Below, piece by piece: positions 52,169-61,318 of a stretch of DNA of 64,000 nt (within the stretch, counting starts at the first letter, position 1; each line of letters starts with the position of its first letter). The position numbers were made by a program, and so were the translations under genes. Location: positions 4,278,001-4,342,000 of the forward strand of contig OZ245715.1 of assembly GCA_965226965.1 (NCBI GenBank), read 5' to 3'. Source of the stretch: Endoryza foliicola (GTDB taxonomy: Bacteria > Bacteroidota > Bacteroidia > Chitinophagales > Chitinophagaceae). The notes beneath the pieces are model-generated. The model had not been told where the DNA came from. It was given only the letters and a program-made list of their open reading frames with translations, and made no database searches.

Positions 52169-52834
52169 TTAAAACAGCGCAACTGCCACATAAAACGTAT
52201 AGTTCCGAAGTCGGCGTGAAATGCTGGCGGTGGGATTGTTCTGCAGTTCTGCCGGTGCAATGTCTTTAATACCATGCATAATTTGAAGACCTACTTTTGC
52301 AGTTCGCTTACCCTCTCCAAATCGAACGCCAAAATCAAGCACTGCACCAAAGTCTGTCCTTACCCTATCATCGGTTGCTTTTTCCCCAAACTTCATGGCA
52401 GACCAGCTCAAATTTCCGGAATTATCATAACGTTTCACTTTTCCACTCAATGCCATTCCATAATAGGCCCCAAATCCACCATAGAAGCCCAGATCATCCT
52501 GGTCTTCTTTTAAGAAAATAAGGGTCACCGGTATGTCAAAATAGGTTGCTTTTTCAACCATCGGACTTAATCCACCATAATTGAAACTCCTCCGGTTCAA
52601 AGAGGGTCTAAAATTCAACAGTACTTTTTCTCCCAAAGGCAATTCCAGGTCTAAACAAATACCGGACCCCAACTTCAGTTCTTTGCCCTGAGCACTTCCC
52701 CAACCTCCGTGAAGTCCCAGATAGCCAGTGTGTTGGGCCTTTGCCCCGGAAAACAACAGAACCAATACTATGAAAAGAACATAAGGTTTAATACAGGAGC
52801 GTAATTGAGTCGACATGGTAAAATAGTTTCCCAA
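52169..52834 (-). CDS. Outer-membrane beta-barrel protein, PorT-like class
   Basis: The product has 221 residues (215 from the second ATG at 52816). It has a signal peptide (ending GAKAQ) and a barrel with about eight strands (GYLGLHGGWGSA, FYGGFGAYYGMALSG, VRTDFGAVLDFGVRFG, NYTFYVAVALF at the C-terminus). Proteins like this are often annotated as PorT-family or OMP_b-brl. No specific substrate or partner is evident. It stands alone and diverges from the ABC exporter gene. Confidence 0.65.
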   Translation of the reverse strand: MGNYFTMSTQLRSCIKPYVLFIVLVLLFSGAKAQHTGYLGLHGGWGSAQGKELKLGSGICLDLELPLGEKVLLNFRPSLNRRSFNYGGLSPMVEKATYFDIPVTLIFLKEDQDDLGFYGGFGAYYGMALSGKVKRYDNSGNLSWSAMKFGEKATDDRVRTDFGAVLDFGVRFGEGKRTAKVGLQIMHGIKDIAPAELQNNPTASISRRLRNYTFYVAVALF

Positions 52835-52971
52835 AACAATCGATTTGTGCTATTGCATCCAATACTCCCATAGGTGTATTTTGATCCTATCGAGGGCAAG
52901 TTACCTTAGGATAAGTGCCATATTGGCAATTAATCCTAGCTTCGCACAGTATTTGAAACCAGAGCCTCATT

Positions 52972-54810
52972 ATGAAAATACTTTTAAAGTACCTCAGCCC
53001 CTATAAATGGCTGGTAGCCTTAACCATTCTCCTTGCTGCTATTAATACCGGATTTTCGCTTTGCGACCCGATTATTTTTGGTAAAATGATCAACCTCGCC
53101 AACGAACATCTTTCAGGTAAAGAACAACTTGGCCCCTTCCAAGAAAACGATTACCTGTTCATGAAAAAAGAATTCATCAACAAAGCCGGTAAAGCGGATG
53201 TGATCTACGGAATAGGTTGGTTGGTTTTGGCCTCCATTACAGTAGCTATGATCAGCAGAATTGCTAAAAACTTTCAAGACTACTTCCTCAATGTGATCAT
53301 CCAGAAATTTGGCGCGAAAGTGTTTACGGATGGATTGAAACACGCCATGAAACTCCCCTATCAAGAGTTCGAAGATCAAAGAAGTGGTGAAACCCTCTCC
53401 GTTCTTACAAAAGTTAGAACCGATGTAGAAAAGTTCATGACTTATAGCATCAACTTGCTTTTCGGAATCATTGTAGGTATCGGTTTCGTATTTATTTATG
53501 CCGCCATCTATATCAACTGGAGCATTCCGTTGATCTATCTTGGTGGTATTCTTGGACTTTCATTCATCACCAATGTTTTAAGTAAGAAAGTAAAACAGAT
53601 CCAAAAAACCATTGTTGGACAAACCACTTCCCTGGCAGGTTCAACAACCGAAAGTTTGAGAAATATTGAGCTTGTTAAAAGTCTTGGTTTAACCGGACAA
53701 GAAGTAGACCGCTTGAACAAGAACACCTATAAAATTCTTGGACTAGAACTTACCAAAGTAAAACGCATACGAAGCATCAGCTTTATCCAAGGCACCTTGG
53801 TGAACACCCTGCGTCAGATCATTCTTTTTGTACTGATGATGCTGATTTTTCATAAAACAATGGATGCTGGCCAGCTGGTAACCATGCAAATCTTCTCTTT
53901 CTTTGTATTCGGACCTTTACAAGAAATTGGGAACATCATCCTTTCTTATAGAGAAGCAGAAGCTTCTTTGAACAACTTCCATAATTTGATGAACAAACAA
54001 CCGGAACCGGTTGCTGCTGATCCCAAACCCTTGGGTCCTATTCAAACATTGGAATTCAAAGGCGTTGGTTTCAAACATCAAACAGCGTCGGCTAAAGCAA
54101 TTAACGAGATCAGCTTTCATGCAAAAAAAGGGGAAACAATTGCTTTTGTAGGACCTTCCGGCTCCGGAAAAACCACTTTGATGAAATTGTTGGTGGGTCT
54201 CTATCGAGCACAAGAAGGAAGCATTCTTTATAATGGCATGGACGAAAATTCCATTAATTTCGACGACTTGCGCAACCAAATTGGATTCGTAACGCAAGAT
54301 ACCCAGTTGTTCTCCGGTACTATTAAGGAAAATCTGCTATTCGTGTACCCTCAAGCAACGGACGAGGAGTTAACGGATGTTTTGAATAAAGCCAGTTGTC
54401 AACGATTATTGGCTCGTGCGGAAAAAGGACTTGATACCATGATCGGCGAAGGCGGTCTCAAATTATCGGGAGGTGAAAAACAACGTCTTTCCATTGCCCG
54501 AGCACTTCTGAGAAAACCTAAGTTATTGATTTTCGATGAAGCCACTTCCGCCCTCGATTCATTGACAGAAGAAGACATCACAAACACGATCAGAGCCATC
54601 TCAGAAGAAAAAAATCAGGTTACTATTCTCATTGCTCACCGTTTGTCAACCATTATGCATGCCGATAGGATCTATGTATTGGAACAAGGCGATGTAGTTG
54701 AAACCGGCAATCACGAAACCCTCCTGAATGAAAAAGGTTTGTACTACGCTATGTGGCGTCAGCAAATAGGCGAAAGAAAAAAATGGCAGCAAATGACAGC
54801 GGGCGCATAA
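52972..54810 (+). CDS. MsbA-like ABC exporter (permease and ATPase in one chain)
   Basis: The product has 612 residues. Six membrane helices occupy about 1-320, with long cytoplasmic loops. The ATPase domain follows (about 345-600) with Walker A GPSGSGKTTLMK, Q-loop GFVTQDTQLFSG, signature LSGGEKQRLSIARAL, Walker B LLIFDEATSALD and H-loop IAHRLST. It should work as a dimer and export a lipid, peptide or drug. No substrate is suggested by neighbours. The gene is monocistronic with a terminator just after it. Confidence 0.9.
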   Translation: MKILLKYLSPYKWLVALTILLAAINTGFSLCDPIIFGKMINLANEHLSGKEQLGPFQENDYLFMKKEFINKAGKADVIYGIGWLVLASITVAMISRIAKNFQDYFLNVIIQKFGAKVFTDGLKHAMKLPYQEFEDQRSGETLSVLTKVRTDVEKFMTYSINLLFGIIVGIGFVFIYAAIYINWSIPLIYLGGILGLSFITNVLSKKVKQIQKTIVGQTTSLAGSTTESLRNIELVKSLGLTGQEVDRLNKNTYKILGLELTKVKRIRSISFIQGTLVNTLRQIILFVLMMLIFHKTMDAGQLVTMQIFSFFVFGPLQEIGNIILSYREAEASLNNFHNLMNKQPEPVAADPKPLGPIQTLEFKGVGFKHQTASAKAINEISFHAKKGETIAFVGPSGSGKTTLMKLLVGLYRAQEGSILYNGMDENSINFDDLRNQIGFVTQDTQLFSGTIKENLLFVYPQATDEELTDVLNKASCQRLLARAEKGLDTMIGEGGLKLSGGEKQRLSIARALLRKPKLLIFDEATSALDSLTEEDITNTIRAISEEKNQVTILIAHRLSTIMHADRIYVLEQGDVVETGNHETLLNEKGLYYAMWRQQIGERKKWQQMTAGA

Positions 54811-54838
54811 ACGCAGTCTAAAATGGCCAGTAACCAAA

Positions 54839-54880
54839 ATCCTTGATATCATTTCCAAAATGGTATCAAGGATTTTCTTT
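54839..54880 (+). terminator. Rho-independent terminator after the ABC exporter
   Basis: AATCCTTGATA and TATCAAGGATT form an 11-bp stem; the loop can pair further (CATTT with AAATG). It is followed by TTTCTTTT. Confidence 0.85.
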
Positions 54881-54959
54881 TAAAAAGGATTATGGATTGA
54901 GATTTCGATAGATTATCAGGAAGGGTGATGTTTGTCACCTTTCAACAAAAAGAAAAAAT

Positions 54960-54967
54960 TACCTTTG
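54960..54967 (+). promoter_or_regulatory. Candidate -7 box for the DUF983 gene
   Basis: TACCTTTG matches TAnnTTTG and lies 5 bp before the ATG at 54972. A TTG lies 25 bp upstream, wider than ideal. With this spacing the transcript would be almost leaderless. Confidence 0.4.
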
Positions 54968-54971
54968 CAGC

Positions 54972-55397
54972 ATGAGCAATACCACTCGCCCAAACTATTT
55001 CTGGAGCATCTTATCAATGAAATGCCCACGCTGTCGCAGAGGAAAAATGTTTAATTCCGGCAATCCTTGGAACTTAAAAAAGGTATTCGACATGCCTGAG
55101 CATTGTGAGGAATGCAAACAACGTTTTGAATTGGAGCAGGGTTTTTGGTATGGTACAGGCTATGTTAGCTATGCGCTTTCAGTAGCACTCTCTGTTGCCT
55201 CCTTTGTTGCATGGTGGGTCTTAATTGGCATGAGTAGTCATGATAAGCGCTTCTTTTGGTGGCTCGGATTGAACATTCTGTTATTGGTGGTATTGCAACC
55301 CTGGTTGATGCGGCTGAGCAGAGTTATCTACCTTTACTTTTTTGTGAGATACAACGAAGACTACAAAAACACCCCTCCAAAGGAATTTAACCTTTAG
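54972..55397 (+). CDS. DUF983 family zinc-ribbon membrane protein
   Basis: The product has 141 residues. Two CxxC pairs (CPRCRRGKMF near residue 19, CEECKQRF near 44) form a rubredoxin-like zinc ribbon, followed by ELEQGFWYGTGYVSYA, the DUF983 signature, and two membrane helices (about 61-85 and 95-116). Function of the family is unknown. It overlaps the end of the convergent DUF2721 gene by 4 bp. Confidence 0.85.
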   Translation: MSNTTRPNYFWSILSMKCPRCRRGKMFNSGNPWNLKKVFDMPEHCEECKQRFELEQGFWYGTGYVSYALSVALSVASFVAWWVLIGMSSHDKRFFWWLGLNILLLVVLQPWLMRLSRVIYLYFFVRYNEDYKNTPPKEFNL

Positions 55398-55849
55398 TCT
55401 TTTTCTTCTTTCGATCGTAAGATATCTGTAAAAATATTGGTCTTGCTGAGTTCTTCCATATCACTCAGCTCTAATTCCAATGCCCTGGTGCTAAGGGTTA
55501 TTTCTGTGAGAGAAATCAAAAGAGAAATAATGAAAGCCAAAATACTGCCGGCAAATATAATATAGCTGGCATGCTCCCATTCTTTGAAAATACAAAACAT
55601 ACACACCACGCAAAAAAGAAAACTCATTACACCAAAAGCTTGCATGGAGCGAATCAATCGAATTCTAGCTCTTAAATTACGAATCTGCTCAATCAAGTGC
55701 TTTTGATCCGTATCCTTCTTGTACTTATCGTGCAAATTCCGAATCAAACTCGCCAGTGCCAAAAAACGGTTGGTATACGCCAACATCAACAAAGAGATCG
55801 CGGGAAACAATAGTGCAGGAGTGGTGATAGAAAGTTGCATGTAATTCAA
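55394..55849 (-). CDS. DUF2721 family membrane protein
   Basis: The product has 151 residues (148 from the ATG at 55840). The N-terminus is hydrophobic (LSITTPALLFPAISLLMLA), followed by TNRFLALASLIRNLH, the DUF2721 pattern. Two more membrane helices lie near 72-90 and 98-120, and the end is a charged helix. The family role is unknown. It converges with the DUF983 gene with a 4-bp overlap. Confidence 0.75.
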   Translation of the reverse strand: MNYMQLSITTPALLFPAISLLMLAYTNRFLALASLIRNLHDKYKKDTDQKHLIEQIRNLRARIRLIRSMQAFGVMSFLFCVVCMFCIFKEWEHASYIIFAGSILAFIISLLISLTEITLSTRALELELSDMEELSKTNIFTDILRSKEEKD

Positions 55850-56029
55850 GTTTTCACCATAAAGGTAGGAAAGAAAAAGTTCAGACAGCAGGCGAAACTA
55901 AGGTCTTAAAACCAAAGCGCATCAACGCAATCAAAACTGTATCGAGAGATAATCTGTGTATTTTTCCAAGTCCTTCAGAAATTTTCATTTTACTTTGAGT
56001 TTCTCCTAAAACTCCGAGAACCTTTGCGC

Positions 56030-56063
56030 AAAAACAAAACCCCAAAACTTTCGCTTTGGGGTT
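56030..56063 (-). terminator. Probable terminator of the two-component operon
   Basis: AACCCCAAA and TTTGGGGTT form a 9-bp stem with an 8-nt loop. On the minus strand it is followed by GTTTTGTTTTT. It lies about 73 bp after the kinase stop codon. Confidence 0.7.
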
Positions 56064-56135
56064 CCAGTCTTATAAAAATTGGGTTAGTAAGACAATCAGA
56101 TAACGCAAATTATGGACCAATAGTATTGATTCGCC

Positions 56136-57983
56136 CTATTTTTTCAAAATCACATTGAAACGCGTTCCCTTTCCTAACTCACTGCTGCAAGCTATTGAAC
56201 CATTCAATTCCTCTACTATTCGTTTCACGATAGAAAGTCCTAATCCGGTAGACGATTCACCGTCTGTTGGAACAGAACTAACTTTACTGTACTTATCAAA
56301 AATAAAAGGCAGTTCATCTGACGCGATGCCCACGCCCTCATCTAACACTTCAACTTGAACCAACTCTTCAAAGTTTTTTAAAAGAATCGTAACCTGACGG
56401 CCTTTAGGCGAATACTTGATTGCATTAGAAACTAAGTTTTCAAAGATCCGATTCACCAACTGTCGATCACTCATAATATAAACTGCATCGCGTGGGTGGA
56501 TTAGGGTGATAGTGATGTCTTTCTTGGCCGCCATAGGTTCGAAATTGGCTTTCAAACTCTCCATGCACATAATCATATCAAATTTGGTAAGCTCAATAGA
56601 AGCTACACTTATTTTTTCATGCTTTTCCACATCTAGAATTCGGGTAATCAATGCTTGTCCGGCCTCTCCTGCTTGTTGAATGCGCAGCAAACTCTTCTGC
56701 TGCTCTTCAGTTAAATTTCCTGCATCGGTTTGCATCAATTGTACCCACAATTGAATCGTGGCGAAGGGAGTATTCAAATCATGGGAAACAATACTAATCA
56801 AGGAATTCTTCTCCCGGTTCAATTCAATCAATTTTTCATTCTGCTCTTGCATCAGAATATTATTCATTTCCAACCGTCTATTCGCATTGCGTTTGGTAAT
56901 AAAAGCAATGGCCACCAACACTACTACCAATCCAAGTAAGATCGACAAAACACTGATGGCCCTATTTTGGAACATCTGTCGCTCCACTCTTGCCATCAGA
57001 AAACTATTTTGTGCTTCTTTCTCTTTTACATTGAATCGTTCCTGCAATTCAGCAATTTTCAATTGGGTTTCCTTGTTAATTATTGCAGAATCCAATTCAT
57101 GCCACTTCAATGAATATTCATACGCCAACTTGTAATTTCGATCTTGTGCTTCAATACGCGACTTCAAAGCATAAGAGTCTGCCTTTTTAGAAATAGATCC
57201 TAACAATTCTGCTATGTATAAAGAAGAATCCCCATGCAATCTCGCTAACTTCATCTGCCCTAACTGAAGATAGGTATCGGATAAGTTCAAATGATCGACC
57301 CAAAAGCTCTCATTATCGCCGGAACCATTGGAATGCTTTTTATAATTCAAGACAAAATTCTCCAAAGCTTTCTTGTAATCTCCCTCTCTGAAATAAGTAT
57401 TACCCAAATTATTATAGGTTGTACTCATATCGTACACCGATTCGCCTAAAGGTCCGCCTAGTCGAATGGCCTCTTGCAAATAATATTTGGCGCTATCGTA
57501 TTTGTGAAGAGTATTGTAGATACCTCCCAAATTAGTGTAAGAATTTAATATCGAGAGCAATTCACCCGATTGCAGCGATTTCTGTGCACAGAGTACAAAA
57601 TACCCCTTTGCTGCATCAGGCTTTTCCAACTGCATATATGCTATGGCCAAATCACTGTAAGCGGAAATCTCATAATTTATTATTTGAAGCGAACGGGCTT
57701 CATCCAAACATTTGTAGTAGAATTCAATAGCCTTCTCCAAATTATTGTACATCTCCTGATGAATACCAAACAGTCGAAACGCCAATACTTTTCCCGACTT
57801 AAACTTAAGCTTTACCGATTCAGACTCAATTAAATTAGCCGCTATCAACAAAGAGTCTTTCTTTGTTTCATCGAAATCTAAACAACGATCGTAGAGTTGC
57901 CTTAAATAAGTGGTGTCTCGTTGCGTATGAGCAACAATTCCGGATAGTAAGAAGAGAAGTAATAAAGATAGCCTGGTTAGCAC
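56136..57983 (-). CDS. TPR-containing sensor histidine kinase
   Basis: The product has 615 residues. A signal peptide (ending IVAHTQ) leads to a periplasmic region of TPR repeats (about 30-310, for example EKAIEFYYKCLDEARSL, YNNLGNTYFREGDYKKALENF). One membrane helix is at about 338-360. The kinase follows, with HisKA phosphoacceptor His in IVSHDLNTPF (about 404), N-box LVSNAIKYSPKG, and G-boxes DEGVGIA and STGLGLSIVKRI. It is the partner of the response regulator encoded upstream. The input signal is unknown; TPRs suggest a protein partner. Confidence 0.92.
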   Translation of the reverse strand: MLTRLSLLLLFLLSGIVAHTQRDTTYLRQLYDRCLDFDETKKDSLLIAANLIESESVKLKFKSGKVLAFRLFGIHQEMYNNLEKAIEFYYKCLDEARSLQIINYEISAYSDLAIAYMQLEKPDAAKGYFVLCAQKSLQSGELLSILNSYTNLGGIYNTLHKYDSAKYYLQEAIRLGGPLGESVYDMSTTYNNLGNTYFREGDYKKALENFVLNYKKHSNGSGDNESFWVDHLNLSDTYLQLGQMKLARLHGDSSLYIAELLGSISKKADSYALKSRIEAQDRNYKLAYEYSLKWHELDSAIINKETQLKIAELQERFNVKEKEAQNSFLMARVERQMFQNRAISVLSILLGLVVVLVAIAFITKRNANRRLEMNNILMQEQNEKLIELNREKNSLISIVSHDLNTPFATIQLWVQLMQTDAGNLTEEQQKSLLRIQQAGEAGQALITRILDVEKHEKISVASIELTKFDMIMCMESLKANFEPMAAKKDITITLIHPRDAVYIMSDRQLVNRIFENLVSNAIKYSPKGRQVTILLKNFEELVQVEVLDEGVGIASDELPFIFDKYSKVSSVPTDGESSTGLGLSIVKRIVEELNGSIACSSELGKGTRFNVILKK

Positions 57984-58032
57984 TAACGTATTTTAATTGA
58001 ATGTTCGTGGGCTAAAGGCTTGCATAAAATGA

Positions 58033-58674
58033 TCAATCGATCAAATTATTCTTGATAGCAAACTTCACCAAACCCACGGTATTATTAACGCCCAATTTCG
58101 AGATCAAATTCTTGCGATGCGTTTCAACCGTACTGATGCTCAAGAACAACTTTCCGGCAATTTCAGCATTGCTGAATTCTTTACAAATCAGCTTCAATAT
58201 TTCAATTTCACGTTTGGAAAGGATTTCACCAATCTGGCGGTCACCAATGGTAATGGTATTGCGGAAATCGTCGTCATCGGCAATATTCACTTCTTTACTA
58301 AAAAATTGCTGGCCCGAAGCCACGGTTTCTATGGCTTTTTTCAATTCTTCAATGCCCGCATTTTTCAACAAATAGCCTTGAATTCCCAGTTTGGTAAGTT
58401 TGTGAATATACCTTGTGCCTCGCATCATGGTTAGGTATAATACCTTCAAATCAGGTTTTTGTTCCCTGATTCCCTTTAAAAGCACTTCTTCTTCAATATC
58501 AGGGAGATTCACATCAAGCAATAGCACATCTGCATCCAATGATGGAATTTGAGATAGCAAGGCGTTCCCGCTTCGGCAGGATCCAACCACTTTAATTCCG
58601 GGTTGCTTATCAAGAAGTAAACATAATCCCTCCAGGTATAATTCCTGATCGTCTGTAACAAAAATCTTAATCAT
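58033..58674 (-). CDS. NarL/FixJ-family response regulator
   Basis: The product has 213 residues. The receiver domain shows D9/D10 (VTDDQE), phosphoacceptor D54 in LLLDVNLPD, and the Thr and Lys positions (YLTMMRG, GYLLKNAG). The LuxR-type helix-turn-helix is about 147-208 (LSKREIEILKLIC, STVETHRKNLISKLGV). It lies 49 bp upstream of the TPR kinase gene, so the regulator is the first gene of the operon. The 226-bp gap to the thiolase gene should hold the promoter. Confidence 0.93.
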   Translation of the reverse strand: MIKIFVTDDQELYLEGLCLLLDKQPGIKVVGSCRSGNALLSQIPSLDADVLLLDVNLPDIEEEVLLKGIREQKPDLKVLYLTMMRGTRYIHKLTKLGIQGYLLKNAGIEELKKAIETVASGQQFFSKEVNIADDDDFRNTITIGDRQIGEILSKREIEILKLICKEFSNAEIAGKLFLSISTVETHRKNLISKLGVNNTVGLVKFAIKNNLID

Positions 58675-58900
58675 GAGGCGCCAGTCTGGTTGTCAATCAC
58701 ACATATCAATTTTTACGATACGTGCTAATTACGAGTTCTCTATACGCATACTCACGTTACCGGCATAAAAACAATTGATTACACCAATAACCGTTGCTTA
58801 ATAGTGAGAATATGCGAATAAAATAGGAATGCGGATTGAGTTGCTATCTACCAGTTGACCTAACCAACACGAAGATAGTGGAATTTCACATATAACCCAC

Positions 58901-60079
58901 TTAATCAATGCGTTCAATAATACCGGCAATTCCCTGGCCCCCGCCCACACAGGCTGTCACCATTCCATATTTTTTGTTTAACCGAGAAAGGTCGTTGAGA
59001 ACCTGAATGGTGAGCTTGCAGCCGGTACAACCCAACGGATGCCCTAATGCGATGGCGCCGCCATTAATATTTACAATAGAAGGATCTAAATTCAGTTCAC
59101 GAATAACAGCTAAACTCTGAGAAGCAAAGGCTTCGTTTAATTCAATAAGGTCAATTTGTGATTGACTCAACCCGGTTTGTTTTAGCACTTTTGGAATGGC
59201 TGCCACAGGTCCTATTCCCATAATTCTGGGATGAACACCTGCTACCGCACTTCCCACCAAACGACCAATAGGCTTCAATCCCAACGACTTCATCAATCGC
59301 TCACTCATTACCATCACAAATGCAGCCCCGTCTGAAGTTTGAGAAGAATTGCCCGCAGTAACGGTTCCATTCGCGGCAAATACCGGTTTCAATTTTGCCA
59401 AAGCCTCTACATTGGTATCGGCGCGAGGTCCCTCATCGGTATCCACAACATAACTGCGCTGTTGCTTTTTCATTTTCTCATCGAGATACACTTCAGTTAC
59501 GGTTACAGGCGCAATACCTGATTTGAAATACCCTTTTTCTATGGCATTCAATGCCTTTTGATGTGAAGCCAAGGCAAACGCATCTTGGTCTTCCCTACTT
59601 ACTTTATAATCTTTTGCTACAGCCTCAGCCGTTAATCCCATATTCAAATAGTAATCGGGTTCATCACTGGCTATAGAATAAGCTGGTACTGTTTTCCAAC
59701 CCGCCGTAGGTACCAAACTCATGCTTTCAACTCCACCTGCAATGATGCATTCTGCCATTCCGGTCCTAATTTTAGCAGTAGCCATAGCAATCGTCTCCAA
59801 TCCGGAAGCACAATAACGGTTCACCGTTAAACCGGGCGCTTGAATACCCAACGCTCTGGCAGCAATAATTCTTCCAACTTGCAAGCCCTGCTCCGCTTCC
59901 GGAACGGCATTGCCTACAATAACATCATCCACTAAATTGGCTTCCACCGCAGGAACAGATGCCATCAACTGCTTAATAATATCAATGGCTAAATCATCCG
60001 GGCGCGTAAAACGAAAACCACCGCGTTTCGACTTGGCAACCGCAGAACGAAGTCCTGCAACAATATAGGCTTCTTGCAT
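58901..60079 (-). CDS. fadA: Acetyl-CoA C-acyltransferase (thiolase)
   Basis: The product has 392 residues, normal for a thiolase. It cleaves 3-ketoacyl-CoA in beta-oxidation or makes acetoacetyl-CoA. The acyl-carrying Cys is in RYCASGLETIAM (about 90), the His in GGAIALGHPLGCTG (about 346), and the second Cys in VTACVGGGQG (about 377). No other beta-oxidation gene is adjacent, so the catabolic or biosynthetic direction cannot be told from context. It diverges from pyrD. Confidence 0.9.
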   Translation of the reverse strand: MQEAYIVAGLRSAVAKSKRGGFRFTRPDDLAIDIIKQLMASVPAVEANLVDDVIVGNAVPEAEQGLQVGRIIAARALGIQAPGLTVNRYCASGLETIAMATAKIRTGMAECIIAGGVESMSLVPTAGWKTVPAYSIASDEPDYYLNMGLTAEAVAKDYKVSREDQDAFALASHQKALNAIEKGYFKSGIAPVTVTEVYLDEKMKKQQRSYVVDTDEGPRADTNVEALAKLKPVFAANGTVTAGNSSQTSDGAAFVMVMSERLMKSLGLKPIGRLVGSAVAGVHPRIMGIGPVAAIPKVLKQTGLSQSQIDLIELNEAFASQSLAVIRELNLDPSIVNINGGAIALGHPLGCTGCKLTIQVLNDLSRLNKKYGMVTACVGGGQGIAGIIERID

Positions 60080-60196
60080 ATCGTTGTATTTGAAGAATTA
60101 AAATAGTTGTTTATGCAACTTTATAGATCAAAGTTAAAGGGTTCCAATTGTAAAAGCAAATAATGATGCTTTTTTTGATCGTATCTTCGCAACCCT

Positions 60197-61237
60197 ATGT
60201 ATGCTATTATTCGCTCTATTTTGTTTTGGTTCGACGCCGAAAAAGTACATTATTTCGCTATGAACAGCTTGCAGTTTCTTTGCAGCTTTTCCCCCATCCG
60301 CTTATTGCTAAGAAATCAATTCGCGCCTAAAAACCCAATTCCAAAAACGGTATGGGGAATTGAATTCAAAAATCAAGTTGGATTGGCAGCCGGTTTTGAT
60401 AAGAACGCTAGATACCTAAGAGAATTAGAGACCCTCGGTTTCGGATTTGTAGAAATAGGAACCGTTACACCGCTCCCACAGGAAGGAAATGAGAAGCCCC
60501 GTTTGTTTCGCCTTCCGGCCGACAAAGCACTCATCAATAGAATGGGTTTTAACAACGATGGCGTAAAACTTATTGCCGATCGCCTAAAAACCTGGCGCAC
60601 AAAAGAACTAGAAAAAAAAGGAGCAAAATCATCTCTGATCATTGGCGGGAATATTGGAAAAAATAAAATAACCCCGAACGAAGATGCTTGGAAAGACTAT
60701 GAAATCTGTTTCCGTGCCTTGTTCGACTTGGTAGATTATTTCGTTGTGAATGTAAGCAGCCCCAATACCCCCGGATTGAGAGCCCTTCAGGAAAAAGATG
60801 CTTTGCATAAAATTTTGTCGCATTTACAAACCATCAACAAACAGCAAGCACATCCAAAACCCATTTTACTGAAAATAGCACCCGATTTAACACCCTCACA
60901 AGTAGATGATGTAATTGAACTTGCGTTGGAAATCAATTTAGATGGGCTTGTAGCAGCAAATACCACTATCTCGAGAGAACAATTAATTACCCCTACAACA
61001 ACCGTTGAGAAAATTGGTGCAGGTGGACTAAGCGGTGCTCCTGTTCGCGAAAAAGCAACTGCATTGATTTCTTATATCAACGAAAAAACGGGAGGCAAAA
61101 TTCCCATCATTGCTTCCGGAGGCATCTTCACAGCAGAAGATGCAGCAGAAAAGAAAAAAGCAGGTGGCACCCTCATTCAAGTTTGGACCGGATTCATTTA
61201 CGAAGGACCGGGAATTGTGAAGAAACTGCTGAAATAA
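60197..61237 (+). CDS. pyrD: Quinone-dependent dihydroorotate dehydrogenase
   Basis: The product has 346 residues. It oxidises dihydroorotate to orotate with FMN and passes electrons to menaquinone. The N-terminal helical extension (about 1-45) is the membrane-docking part of class 2 enzymes. FMN and substrate motifs include GLAAGFDKNARYL, GFVEIGTVTPLPQ, NRMGFNNDG, and VNVSSPNTPGLR with the catalytic Ser region, then ASGGIFTAEDA. Length is normal. The gene is single and not clustered with pyrC (15239). Confidence 0.95.
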   Translation: MYAIIRSILFWFDAEKVHYFAMNSLQFLCSFSPIRLLLRNQFAPKNPIPKTVWGIEFKNQVGLAAGFDKNARYLRELETLGFGFVEIGTVTPLPQEGNEKPRLFRLPADKALINRMGFNNDGVKLIADRLKTWRTKELEKKGAKSSLIIGGNIGKNKITPNEDAWKDYEICFRALFDLVDYFVVNVSSPNTPGLRALQEKDALHKILSHLQTINKQQAHPKPILLKIAPDLTPSQVDDVIELALEINLDGLVAANTTISREQLITPTTTVEKIGAGGLSGAPVREKATALISYINEKTGGKIPIIASGGIFTAEDAAEKKKAGGTLIQVWTGFIYEGPGIVKKLLK

Positions 61238-61318
61238 TAATTCGTGAATTCGACGATGTGATTATTGGGTTACTGATCTTCTGAGTTGAACCAATACATG
61301 TATTATCCCTTCAATCTG